Shown: in pieces, positions 42,741-51,384 of the stretch
Layout of the letters: each line of letters begins with the position of its first letter
Position numbering within the stretch: the first letter of the stretch is position 1
Made by a program: the position numbers and the translations under genes
Assembly: GCA_013299115.1 (NCBI GenBank)
Contig: JAAFKA010000005.1
Coordinates: forward strand, 172,064 to 236,063
DNA from: Cytophagales bacterium
GTDB lineage: Bacteria > Bacteroidota > Bacteroidia > Cytophagales > Thermoflexibacteraceae
Direction of reading: 5' to 3'
DNA: 64,000 nucleotides
Notes under the pieces: model-generated
The model's database searches: none
What the model was told of the DNA's origin: nothing
Seen by the model: only the letters and a program-made list of their open reading frames with translations

Positions 42741-44513
42741 TTAATACTTATCCAACATTTTGATTGTATCTTCTGGCACTGTTGTAAAATTCATCACAAT
42801 AAACCCATCGAGGGCATCATTGAATTTGGGGTCTATGTTAAAACCAATGATTCGGGCATTTTGGCTGAGGTATTTTTTGAGCAACACAGGCACTTTGTTG
42901 TGGGTAAACTCAATTTCGGCAATCAACGAATCTAAGCCTTTCAGGTCTTTGATATGGTGCAACAGTTCGGATTCCTCCACCTTAATTTTTGCTTTGAATT
43001 TCTTGCGTGGCGTAATAAATTGTGCCATTTCCTCATTCCAAAAATGATTTTTAATGAAGGCAGTCAGCAATTCTTTGGACAAAGAGGAAAAATTATTGCT
43101 GATACTTACAGGACCTATCAAATATTGGTAATCAGGATTATTTCGCAAATAGAGCAAAACTGCTTTCCAAAGCAAGAGCAACGAAACAGGTTTGCGTTGG
43201 TACTCCTCCAAAATAAAAGACCTGCCCATCTCCAACGATTTTTCTAAGATAGGTATAAAACCATCGTCCATCTTAAACAATTCGTTGAGATAAAAGCCTT
43301 TTTTGCCAAAACGGTTCAAAATTTCCTTGCCTCTGCCTATTCTGTATGCCCCTGCTATCTGTTGGGCTTCGGTGTCCCACATAAAAAGGTGGAGGTAGTG
43401 CAAATCATATTCGTCGAGGTCTATGCTGCGGTTTGTGCCTTCGCCTGCCTGTCTAAATGTGATTTCTCGCAACCTACCAATTTCTCTCAGCACATTGGGT
43501 ATGGTTTCAGAGTCGGTAATAAAAATTTCGTACTGCTTGTGTGTATCTACGGCTTTTTTGAGTTTTCGCAAATTTTCTATATCTCGCAGCAAAGCATCTT
43601 TGGGCGTAGGCGGTATGATGTCTTTGGGTGTGGACTTAAATTTCAGCACCTTGTGCAAAAAAGATTTTTCCTCTAAGGGAGAACTCAACGCATAGGTCTT
43701 AGTTCGCAAATGTTTCAGCACCTTGTCCGAGTCGCCAATCAAAGCAAGGTCTTCGGGTTTCATGGGCTTGCCAATCCGTATTTGAATAGGCTCATCTGCT
43801 TTATTGAGCATTTCGGAGGGGAGTTTCACAGTCCGCAGGGCGGGGTGAATCAAGCCCAAGAGGTTAAACAAGGTGCCGTTTCTGCCCGAAAAATAAACAG
43901 GAATCACAGGGCATTTTGCTTTTTTGATAATTTTGCCCACCACAGGCTCCCATTGTTTGTCTGTAACTCTGCCCTCGCCACTATGAAAAGCCGACACTTC
44001 ACCTGCGGGAAAAATACCAACGCCATTGCCTTGTTGCAACTCTCCCAACACAGTTTTTACGCCTGCAATATTCATTTGCTTATTTTCCGAATTTTCAAAC
44101 GGATTGACTGAAATAAAACAATCTTTGATAGTTTCTATGTATTGCAACAAGTAATTTGCCATGACCTTAAAGTCGGGACGGACTTTGCGAATCAAGCTAA
44201 TCAAAATCAAACCATCTATGCCGCCGTAAGGGTGATTGGCTATGACGACAAAACTTCCTGTTTTGGGTATATTTTCAATTTCACCTGCCAATACTTCATA
44301 TTTTACACGAAACTCCTCCAAAACGGCATCGATAAAGGCTACATCTTGCAAGCCTACCAATTTTTCATAGACTCCGTTGAGGTCTTGAATTTTGAGAAAC
44401 TTCATAATAGGCTTTGCCAAAGGCTCTAATTGTAGTTTATCTAAACCCAAAGAAGAAGCAAATTCTTCAGGTGTAATAATTTGTTTCTTTTTATTGTTGT
44501 TGTTTTGGCTCAT
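42741..44513 (-). CDS. two-domain acyltransferase: PlsC-like plus GNAT-type N-acyltransferase (OlsF/Gls-like)
   Basis: 590-residue probable lipid synthase. The N-terminal half is a PlsC-type O-acyltransferase with VIANHPYGGIDG (His94, Asp100) and the later FPAGEVSAF and PVYFSGRNG blocks. The C-terminal half (about residues 310-520) is an Acetyltransf_5/OlsB-like N-acyltransferase, with LREITFRQAGEG, YDLHYLHLFMWD, AYRIGRG and GRSFILEEYQRKP. The same order is found in OlsF, which makes ornithine lipids, and the two activities correspond to GlsA and GlsB, which make glycine/serine lipids in Bacteroides. A product among phosphorus-free aminolipids is therefore inferred; the amino acid cannot be told. 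It is first in an operon with the kinase and lies upstream of PAP2. Confidence 0.87.
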   Translation of the reverse strand: MSQNNNNKKKQIITPEEFASSLGLDKLQLEPLAKPIMKFLKIQDLNGVYEKLVGLQDVAFIDAVLEEFRVKYEVLAGEIENIPKTGSFVVIANHPYGGIDGLILISLIRKVRPDFKVMANYLLQYIETIKDCFISVNPFENSENKQMNIAGVKTVLGELQQGNGVGIFPAGEVSAFHSGEGRVTDKQWEPVVGKIIKKAKCPVIPVYFSGRNGTLFNLLGLIHPALRTVKLPSEMLNKADEPIQIRIGKPMKPEDLALIGDSDKVLKHLRTKTYALSSPLEEKSFLHKVLKFKSTPKDIIPPTPKDALLRDIENLRKLKKAVDTHKQYEIFITDSETIPNVLREIGRLREITFRQAGEGTNRSIDLDEYDLHYLHLFMWDTEAQQIAGAYRIGRGKEILNRFGKKGFYLNELFKMDDGFIPILEKSLEMGRSFILEEYQRKPVSLLLLWKAVLLYLRNNPDYQYLIGPVSISNNFSSLSKELLTAFIKNHFWNEEMAQFITPRKKFKAKIKVEESELLHHIKDLKGLDSLIAEIEFTHNKVPVLLKKYLSQNARIIGFNIDPKFNDALDGFIVMNFTTVPEDTIKMLDKY

Positions 44514-44574
44514 ACAAGATTTTTTTTCAATCTATAAAGCTAATTGTTTTTTTGCAAAAAATAACATTAAATAT

Positions 44575-44667
44575 TAGAGTTTATGAATAATTTTTTGTTG
44601 AGAGGCTCGGCAAAAGATGTCATTTTTCAAAAAAATGACATCTTTGGGTAATTATTCATAAACTCTA
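44575..44667. repeat. MITE-like element A2
   Basis: 93 bp with the same 16-bp terminal inverted repeats as A1 (44575-44590 and 44652-44667) and the same inner hairpin; the few differences lie between the left arm and the hairpin. Its right arm encodes the last four residues and the TAA stop of the PAP2 gene (codons AGA GTT TAT GAA TAA on the minus strand). Confidence 0.92.
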
Positions 44668-45317
44668 TTATTTTTATCAAACAAAGTACGTAATGATGAC
44701 TGCCATTTGGGGTGTTTTATCCACGTTTGGTTTTGGTAGCCTTGCCAAATGAGTAACATCAGTCCTGTGCCAATTAAAGAGCCAAAATAAGTATCCATAA
44801 AAAAATGTTGAACCAAATAAAGCCTTGTCAAACTAACTAAAATAGCCAATAAGACGAAAACCACACTCCAAATAGCGTTACGAAGTAGTAAGCTAAACAA
44901 ACAAGCCAGAAAAAAAACTGTAGTGGAATGTCCCGAAGGAAAACTAAAATATTTATGTACTTCTACACCTTCTACTAAATGTAAAGCAGAGTTTTCTTGT
45001 AAATATGCCCAAGGGCGAAGTTGGTCAGCAAATACCAATTTCTTTAGGCTTTGAGTAAAAAGGCTACTTACCACAAAACCTACCGATGCCACCATTGCAT
45101 AGTCATAACGCCAAAAAAGCAAGGCAATGACCAAAAAAGTTGCAAAAAGCCCATCGCCTATGTGTGTGAGGTACTTCATAAAAGTATCCAAAATAGGTGT
45201 ATGCAAAGCATTGAACCACCAAATTTCCTGTCCTTTTTCTATCCAAAGCAACAGCCCTGCACCCAACAAGAGATAACAGCCATATGTAAATAAAAAGTAG
45301 AGTTGATAAGACTTCAT
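44652..45317 (-). CDS. PAP2-family phosphatase
   Basis: 221-residue inner-membrane phosphatase of the phosphatidic-acid phosphatase type 2 family. Catalytic motifs: KKLVFADQLRPW (KxxxxxxRP, motif 1), FPSGHSTTVFF (PSGH, motif 2) and TRLYLVQHFFMD (SRxxxxxHxxxD-like, motif 3, with Thr in place of the first Ser). About five or six membrane segments are apparent. Substrates in the family include phosphatidate, phosphatidylglycerol phosphate and undecaprenyl pyrophosphate. The last residues (RVYE) are encoded by the end of element A2, so the original C-terminus may have been different. It precedes the acyltransferase gene on the same strand. Confidence 0.92.
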   Translation of the reverse strand: MKSYQLYFLFTYGCYLLLGAGLLLWIEKGQEIWWFNALHTPILDTFMKYLTHIGDGLFATFLVIALLFWRYDYAMVASVGFVVSSLFTQSLKKLVFADQLRPWAYLQENSALHLVEGVEVHKYFSFPSGHSTTVFFLACLFSLLLRNAIWSVVFVLLAILVSLTRLYLVQHFFMDTYFGSLIGTGLMLLIWQGYQNQTWIKHPKWQSSLRTLFDKNNRVYE

Positions 45318-45470
45318 AGACTTATATTTGAGTAGCTAATTGTAGAAAGTAAAATTAATTCTTAGCTTTGTTTCGTGATTTTTTATTTTGTGATAAAAGG
45401 CACAAATATAAATAAAAATGTTAAAAATTCCACTTAAAATCAAATCAATTTAATTTTATACACTACGCAA

Positions 45471-46274
45471 ATGACTTTACAATTCGATAACTTAAAACAA
45501 TTTCCGCACCTTTCGCATTTTGTTTCTACAAGGCAAGGCGGTGTGAGCCAACCGCCGTTTGACCAACTCAATTTGAGTTATGCAGTGAAAGACTCCGCAG
45601 AGGCTGTTCGCCAAAACAGGGAAATATTGGCTCAGGCTGTTGGTTTTGCTGTTCAGCAGTTGTGCGTACCCCAACAGACACATAGCAGTCATGTGCAGGT
45701 GGTAACACGAATGCAGGCGGGGCAAGGAGCAACGAACTACGAGTCGGGTTTGGCAGCTACTGATGGTTTGCTTACAGTTTCCACCGATTTGTGTCTGTTG
45801 GTTTTTTCGGCAGATTGTGTCTTAACCTTGCTCTATGACCGCAAAAATCACGTGGCAGGGGCAGTGCATGGCGGTTGGCGAGGCACAGTGAAAAAAATAG
45901 CAGCCCAAGCCTCGTGGCTTATGCAAAGTCAATTTGGGTCTGCACCCGAAGATATTTGGGTGGGGATAGCCCCCGCTATTGGTGTTTGTTGCTATGAAGT
46001 GGGCAACGAAGTAGCAGATACTTTTGCTACTTCATTTGCCTATAAAGACGACTACATGAAGAAAAACACGCAAACAGACAAATATCATTTAGATTTGCAA
46101 GGTGTTACCAAAAGACAACTTGTAGAGGAAACAGGGTTGCTTGCCAACCAAATAGAAATTATGCCCATCTGCACTGCTTGCCACGCTGACAAGTTTTTTT
46201 CCAGCCGAAAAGGGCAAGGCGTCACAGGCAGGTTTGCTGCGGGAATTTTGCTAAAACAGCCTACATCACACTAA
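45471..46274 (+). CDS. pgeF: peptidoglycan editing factor / multicopper polyphenol oxidoreductase family
   Basis: 267-residue PgeF (YfiH, DUF152) protein. In E. coli PgeF removes L-Ser wrongly built into peptidoglycan precursors; other homologues act as purine nucleosidases/phosphorylases. The conserved metal site is intact: His71 (QQTHSSHV), Cys116 (FSADCV) and His133 (AVHGGWRGT). The C-terminal Cys/His block CTACHADKFFSSRKGQGVTGRFAAGI is typical. Cytoplasmic. It diverges from PAP2 with a shared 153-nt spacer. Confidence 0.94.
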   Translation: MTLQFDNLKQFPHLSHFVSTRQGGVSQPPFDQLNLSYAVKDSAEAVRQNREILAQAVGFAVQQLCVPQQTHSSHVQVVTRMQAGQGATNYESGLAATDGLLTVSTDLCLLVFSADCVLTLLYDRKNHVAGAVHGGWRGTVKKIAAQASWLMQSQFGSAPEDIWVGIAPAIGVCCYEVGNEVADTFATSFAYKDDYMKKNTQTDKYHLDLQGVTKRQLVEETGLLANQIEIMPICTACHADKFFSSRKGQGVTGRFAAGILLKQPTSH

Positions 46275-46318
46275 GGTTTTTAGAATAGTTGCCTCCATGT
46301 TAACAACTTGCTCTTTTT

Positions 46319-49300
46319 TCACCTTATCACCAAATCTTTCTCCTCCAAATACTCCACCAAACTTTTATACACTTTGTCTGTTTTTAGCAAAGCAGGATTG
46401 CCGAGCAAAATCATTTGTTCTCTTGCTCTGGTAAGGGCTACGTTGAGTTTTCTGTCCACTTTACCATCGTCTGTCATGGCAACCAAGTTTTTCATTTGGT
46501 ACAAACTGTTGATACAGCACGAAATAATGATGATGTCCCTCTGGCTGCCTTGATACCTTTCTACGGTGTCAATCGTAATTTTTTCGTAATTTTTTATGCC
46601 TTTTGCCTGCAAACAGTTGCGAATATGGGCTATTTGGTTGCGGTAAGGCGTAATGATACCAATGGTTTTGTCGGGCAAAAACTCTTGCTTTGCTTGCTCA
46701 TAATTACTCATTATTTGCTGCACCAATTCGGCAGTGAGCAGGGCTTCATGGCTGTTTATCTTGTCCGATTGGTCGTCTGCGGAGGTGTGTGTAGGCACAA
46801 AAAACAGCCTGTTGTGGAGCAAAAAAGGCAAAATTTTGGTCTTAAAAAAGTCATTGGCAGTGCAAGTTTGCAAGGCTTTTTCTATGCTAATTTGAGATTT
46901 CCATTCGGCAGTCTGAGCAGGTCGGGCAGGTTTCAGCACGCCATCATAAAACAGCCTATTGGTAAAATCAGCCAACTCCACGTGCATACGCCCCTGATAG
47001 GTCAGCGTATCGTAAGCCCAGTCCCATTGGTTTTGTTGGCAACGAATAAATATTCTTTCAAAAAAAGAATTGCTGCGGTTGTGCAAGCCAATAGCTTGTA
47101 AATCAGGGCTTTGTACTTGCGATTTTAACTTATTTTGCAGCACAATGGCGGGCAGTTGTTTGTGGTCGCCAATGAGAATAAACTTCTCCACCAAAGGCAG
47201 AATACCAATCAACTGCGGTTCGAGGATTTGCGATGCCTCGTCTATAATGGCAACATCAAACTGTTTGAGGACAAAAATATCGGCTTTGTTGGCAATTCCT
47301 GCCACCGTAGCCACAAAAATTCGGTTGTCTTGCATCAGTTGCCTTACGTCCTGCCTTGTTTTCAGTTGCTCTATTTTTTTGTCTAACAACTTGTCTTTTA
47401 CCTTTTCAGAAGCCGTATTTTCCGACCCTATTCGCAAAAAAGGAAGTACATGAATAGCCTCGCAAATTTCATCTACGGCTCGGTTGGTGTAAGCCAACAG
47501 TAAAATATTAGTCTTAGGATTTTTGTATAATTCATGTACCAAATTTCTCAAAATAATAGAAGTTTTACCCGTACCAGGAGGTCCTACCAACAAAAAATAA
47601 TCTTTTGCAGCTAAGGCTTTGTTCAGTATTTTCAACTGTTCGTGGTTGAGTTGCTTTTTTTGTTCCTCGTCTGCATAGGTTTCTTCTCCTGTGGTTTCAG
47701 GCGTGGCTATGCCCAACAACAAATCTTTTTTGCGTTGATTTTTGACCTTCAAAAATGAAAAAAGACCTTTTAGTTGCGTTTGAAAGCCACTATCCAATAA
47801 GTCGGGTTCTATTGCCCAATAGATAGACTGTTCAAAATAGGCTTTGTTTTTTTGTTGAAACCGAATTTTTATGGTAACACTTTCTTGATTGATATGCGAA
47901 ATACTACCTTTAAACAGTTGGTTTTGCAGCACATTGCTGTCCTCGTTTGCCCAAGGATAAAGTACAATCATGTCGCCTTCTCTGAAATTGACAAAATCAT
48001 TGGCGGGATTAGTTCGGTTAAATATTAGGTAAGGTTTTTTGCTATTTGCTTCGTTTTCTTTTATGGTCAAATCGTAGAGCAGAGCAAAATTTTCTTTCTT
48101 GTCCTGAAAATCTGTGAGCCAAAGCCCTGCGTGTGAGTTGGCAGCGTCATATTCTATGTCGCCTATTTTTGCCAATAATTGTTCTTTGGTAGTAAAATTG
48201 ACAAAAGCATAAAAATACTGTTTTTCTAAGGAGTTTGCACCTTGCAAAGTTTTTATGAAATGGTCTATCTCTGTGGCGAGGTAGGCAGGAATTTGGGGCA
48301 GTTGCAACATTTTTTCTACCCTGAACAGCATTTTTTCGAGCAAATCAAAGTTTTGTGTCGTGGCTAAGGCATATTCTAAGGCTATCATTCGGTTGCGGAG
48401 GTTCAGCAGCCCTTGCTCTTTGCTGCGAGTGGCAGGGGCAAACCGCAGTGGATTTTCGTCTGCATTGGAGTACAAAATGGCGGGGCGTATTTCTTTGACA
48501 GCCTCACCAAAAACCGACTGCATCAGCAAATAATACAGCGTGGTTTGTGCCAAATGATTTTCCCACAATCCCGATTGGTTGGGGACTTTGGAGGCACTTT
48601 TCAACTCCACAATATCCAATTTTTCGGGTGCTGTGGTGCTGCGGTGCAAAAAGTCCAGCCGACCTTGCAAGCCGTATTTTTCAGAATAAAAAGAAGGTTC
48701 TAAATAGCAATCATCTAAATTAATTTTGTCATTTTCAAATAATTTCTTGTCGTGCAACACTTGTTTTATTGTGTAAAAATGCTTTTTTGCTTTGCTCATA
48801 AATTGCTTAAACTGTTCATTGTCAAGCAGTTCTTTGAGCATGGTGTAATCAAAGGGATAAAGTTGAAAAGTTTTTTGAAAAGTAGTATCAAAGTCCGTAG
48901 GATTTTCAGGATTGTCGTTTAGCAGTTGGTCTAAAAAAAAGTTTGCCAAATTACCTGTAAGCATAGCCAAAGTTTTAGGACTTTGCACAAATTTATGCAA
49001 AAGATGCAACTCTACATAGTAATTTTGCTGTTGGTTGCACTCCGCAATAGCAGACGCATCTATCAGATAATCAGGCTCTAATACAAAAAATTTGGGCAAC
49101 AAATAACCATTTTTTTCTTGCCTCACCTCCAATAAATTTAGTTGCGACCCTACCCAAACTTTCTCCAAACTTTCGTTAAATATATCGTTAAACCCCGCCA
49201 CACCATACCGCACAGTTAGGTTTTCTACTGTTTCGTTGCCTTCGGTCTTGCAAATCAACAACTTGTTAGTTCTTTGATTTTCAACTACTTGCACTTTTAT

Positions 49301-49717
49301 TTTCTCGACAGTTTCACCTACAAAACTCAATAACTGTTGGTTAGAAGGTAGCAAATTGTCGTGGTGCGGTAGCAATTTCAGCAAGTCATCAGGTATGGGC
49401 GTGGAGGTAAAAAAAGCTATGGTTTCTGCCAAAATTTTAAGACTTGCCCAATACGCTTGCTCCGTTGGCTGCATTTTTTCGGCAGCAACGGCTTGGGCAG
49501 TCTTGCGAAAATGTTGGAGTTGCCACTGTTTTTTCTTGTCATAGCCCAGTTTATTAGACAAAAAGACCACACGAGCAAACAAGGTAGAAAATTGCAAACT
49601 TTCGGCTTGGGTCAGTTCCACACACAGGCGTTGCAGCAGTTGTTTGAGCTTGCGAAACTTGTCTTTTAACGACAGTTTGGGGTGCAAGTGCAGGGCAGTC
49701 AGTTCGGCAAAATACAT
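46319..49717 (-). CDS. Dna2-like nuclease-helicase (PD-(D/E)XK plus SF1 helicase)
   Basis: 1,132-residue predicted DNA end-processing enzyme. A nuclease core lies near residues 340-400: GLQGRLDFLH..LDIVELKSASK, i.e. the Asp..Glu-x-Lys of the PD-(D/E)XK fold, followed by a YYLLMQSVFG helix. The helicase part has Walker A GPPGTGKTS (residues 712-720), Walker B VAIIDEAS, motif III LIGDHKQLPA, and late motifs VERYQGSQRDI and ALTRAREQMI. I see no four-Cys iron-sulphur cluster like that of eukaryotic Dna2. The first ~330 residues are not recognised. Start at 49717 (MYFAELTALHL); an ATG 11 codons upstream adds a Cys/Phe-rich peptide. Possible roles in repair or anti-mobile-element defence are inference; no partner genes adjoin it. 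Confidence 0.88.
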   Translation of the reverse strand: MYFAELTALHLHPKLSLKDKFRKLKQLLQRLCVELTQAESLQFSTLFARVVFLSNKLGYDKKKQWQLQHFRKTAQAVAAEKMQPTEQAYWASLKILAETIAFFTSTPIPDDLLKLLPHHDNLLPSNQQLLSFVGETVEKIKVQVVENQRTNKLLICKTEGNETVENLTVRYGVAGFNDIFNESLEKVWVGSQLNLLEVRQEKNGYLLPKFFVLEPDYLIDASAIAECNQQQNYYVELHLLHKFVQSPKTLAMLTGNLANFFLDQLLNDNPENPTDFDTTFQKTFQLYPFDYTMLKELLDNEQFKQFMSKAKKHFYTIKQVLHDKKLFENDKINLDDCYLEPSFYSEKYGLQGRLDFLHRSTTAPEKLDIVELKSASKVPNQSGLWENHLAQTTLYYLLMQSVFGEAVKEIRPAILYSNADENPLRFAPATRSKEQGLLNLRNRMIALEYALATTQNFDLLEKMLFRVEKMLQLPQIPAYLATEIDHFIKTLQGANSLEKQYFYAFVNFTTKEQLLAKIGDIEYDAANSHAGLWLTDFQDKKENFALLYDLTIKENEANSKKPYLIFNRTNPANDFVNFREGDMIVLYPWANEDSNVLQNQLFKGSISHINQESVTIKIRFQQKNKAYFEQSIYWAIEPDLLDSGFQTQLKGLFSFLKVKNQRKKDLLLGIATPETTGEETYADEEQKKQLNHEQLKILNKALAAKDYFLLVGPPGTGKTSIILRNLVHELYKNPKTNILLLAYTNRAVDEICEAIHVLPFLRIGSENTASEKVKDKLLDKKIEQLKTRQDVRQLMQDNRIFVATVAGIANKADIFVLKQFDVAIIDEASQILEPQLIGILPLVEKFILIGDHKQLPAIVLQNKLKSQVQSPDLQAIGLHNRSNSFFERIFIRCQQNQWDWAYDTLTYQGRMHVELADFTNRLFYDGVLKPARPAQTAEWKSQISIEKALQTCTANDFFKTKILPFLLHNRLFFVPTHTSADDQSDKINSHEALLTAELVQQIMSNYEQAKQEFLPDKTIGIITPYRNQIAHIRNCLQAKGIKNYEKITIDTVERYQGSQRDIIIISCCINSLYQMKNLVAMTDDGKVDRKLNVALTRAREQMILLGNPALLKTDKVYKSLVEYLEEKDLVIR

Positions 49718-49750
49718 AAAAAAACAGTTGAAAATTTGGCAAAGATACAA

Positions 49751-49788
49751 AAAAACTCCACAAAGTTTTTAGGTTTTGCGGAGTTTTT
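49751..49788 (-). terminator. intrinsic terminator after the ATP-grasp gene
   Basis: On the minus strand: AAAAACTCCGCAAA, a 10-nt loop, TTTGTGGAGTTTTTTTG, a stem with one mismatch and a T7 run, 26 nt after the stop. The plus-strand reading also has a short T-run, so it could act in both directions. Confidence 0.7.
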
Positions 49789-49813
49789 AGTAGCAATTAA
49801 AATTTACAAACCC

Positions 49814-50866
49814 TTAGCTTTTTTTAGCTTTAGTAGTTGTTTTTTTCTCTTCGGCTGTTGCACCTTCTTCAGCATCATCTGTTTTAGTTTTAGGCAGGGT
49901 TGGTATTTTACCTTCGCAGCCCAACGAAACAAATTCACCCCAAGTGATGTTGCTTTGACCTGGTTTTTGCTGTTTAGCACGTTTGATAGCCATATTTGCA
50001 GCATTTTCCACAATCCACTCAAAGTTTGCTTGACCTACTGAGTTAATGTCAGCATCTGGAGCAGGGTTGCAGAAGTCAATAGCATAAGGAATACCATCTC
50101 TTACAGCAAATTCTACTGTATTGAAATCATAGCCCAATGCTTTGTTCAGACGGAATACATAATCTTTTACAGTTGCCAATAATTTTTTAGCTGCTGCACC
50201 CGTTGCTTTCACTTGTGAATCATAACGCAAGTGGTGAGGGTTGCGAGGCTCATACGGCATGATGTGGACAGATTCGCGGTTTAGGCAGTAGCAACGGAAA
50301 TAGTCCGTAAAGTCTATAGACTCTTGGAATAACATCACCAACTGACCTGTTTCTGGGTGTTTTGCGTGGAAAGTGCGCATATCGTCTAATTTATAGACAC
50401 TTTTCCAGCCGCCGCCTGCGTGTGGTTTCATATAAGCGGGGAAACCAACACCATTCAAAGAATCTTCCCATTTGTAATGCCCAAACAAGTTGCGGAATGA
50501 ATTTTCATTCGTGTCATCGGGCATCATGTGCGAAGGCAACAAGATAGTTTTTGGCACAGGTACGCCTACTTTTGTTGCTAAGGCGTTGTTAAAAAACTTC
50601 TCATCTGCACTCCACCAAAAGGGATTATTGAGAACAGCCGTACCGCCGAGTGCCGCATTTTTAAGATAGGCACGATAAAACGGCACATCTTGTGAAATAC
50701 GGTCAATAATTACAGCGTAGTCTGTTGCAATGCCTTGCTCTACCTTATCTACTGCAACAAATTCTGCTACAATACCAGACTCTTTTTTCTCATTTACTCT
50801 GTCCACAAATGCCTGTGGAAAAGTATTTTCTTGTCCGAATAAGATACCTATTTTTTTTACTGCCAT
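49814..50866 (-). CDS. ATP-grasp domain protein (RimK-like ligase family)
   Basis: 350-residue protein of the ATP-grasp superfamily, which joins carboxylates to amines or thiols using ATP. Seen: the preATP-grasp start KKIGILFGQENTFPQAF, the ATP-lid-like PAYMKPHAGGGWKSVY (about residues 147-162), FQESIDFTDYFRCYCLN, and the metal-binding end FNTVEFAVRDGIPYAIDFCNPAPDAD. The substrate is unknown; similar genes in other bacteria neighbour carboxylate-amine ligases, but here it stands alone. The last ~25 residues are a Glu/Thr/Lys-rich low-complexity tail ending KAKKS, unusual for an enzyme. It is flanked by a 272-nt spacer upstream in which no gene was found. Confidence 0.85.
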   Translation of the reverse strand: MAVKKIGILFGQENTFPQAFVDRVNEKKESGIVAEFVAVDKVEQGIATDYAVIIDRISQDVPFYRAYLKNAALGGTAVLNNPFWWSADEKFFNNALATKVGVPVPKTILLPSHMMPDDTNENSFRNLFGHYKWEDSLNGVGFPAYMKPHAGGGWKSVYKLDDMRTFHAKHPETGQLVMLFQESIDFTDYFRCYCLNRESVHIMPYEPRNPHHLRYDSQVKATGAAAKKLLATVKDYVFRLNKALGYDFNTVEFAVRDGIPYAIDFCNPAPDADINSVGQANFEWIVENAANMAIKRAKQQKPGQSNITWGEFVSLGCEGKIPTLPKTKTDDAEEGATAEEKKTTTKAKKS

Positions 50867-51138
50867 TTGGATTGGAGTGGTTAAAGGTTATAAAAACTGT
50901 TTTGTTGAATGAATATTTTTTTTCAGTGCAATATATAGTAGTTTTTTTATAAAGAGCAACTTTTTTGTTTTTTTTTTATCAAAATTGCAAAACTACTATG
51001 TTCAGAATGACAAAGACCGTACTCAGCATGATAAAATTCACAGAAATTTTAAGAATCTCTTGCTTTTTTAGCAACAATTTGCCTACTTATACCAACTAAA
51101 ATATAGTTTATTCACTAAACTTAAAAAACAATACTTTT

Positions 51139-51384
51139 ATGGTACAATTCATTAAATCAGCACTCTTTGGAATAATAATCTTTTCATTTGTGGGTGCAAC
51201 GACTCCTAAAAAAGAGCAAAAACAATTCATTGGTGCCAGCCATCCCACACCTTACGAAACAGCAAAAATACCTTTTTTGAAAACAATTCTAAGTTTTCCA
51301 AAAAGGTATTTTTTTACTTCACACACTCAATATTACAAAAATGAAACTCACTTTATTCTCTTTGCTATTCTTTTTGCAAGGTAA
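51139..51384 (+). CDS. doubtful small ORF with signal-peptide-like start
   Basis: 81 codons. The first ~45 residues (MVQFIKSALFGIIIFSFVGATTPKKEQ) look like a small secreted peptide, but the rest runs through a terminator-like hairpin (51267-51315) and overlaps the start of the next gene by 44 nt in another frame. It may be a real short gene that has lost its proper stop, a leader, or chance. Confidence 0.25.
   Translation: MVQFIKSALFGIIIFSFVGATTPKKEQKQFIGASHPTPYETAKIPFLKTILSFPKRYFFTSHTQYYKNETHFILFAILFAR
51267..51315 (+). terminator. hairpin with T-run before the T9SS cargo gene
   Basis: AAATACCTTTTTTGAAAAC / GTTTTCCAAAAAGGTATTT with a T-rich tail, 26 nt before the ATG at 51341. It looks like an intrinsic terminator or an attenuator in the leader. 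Confidence 0.5.

Noticed and set aside
49804..50022. 72-codon frame overlapping the end of the ATP-grasp gene
   Set aside because: A shifted-frame shadow of the lysine-rich tail; no independent start or motif.
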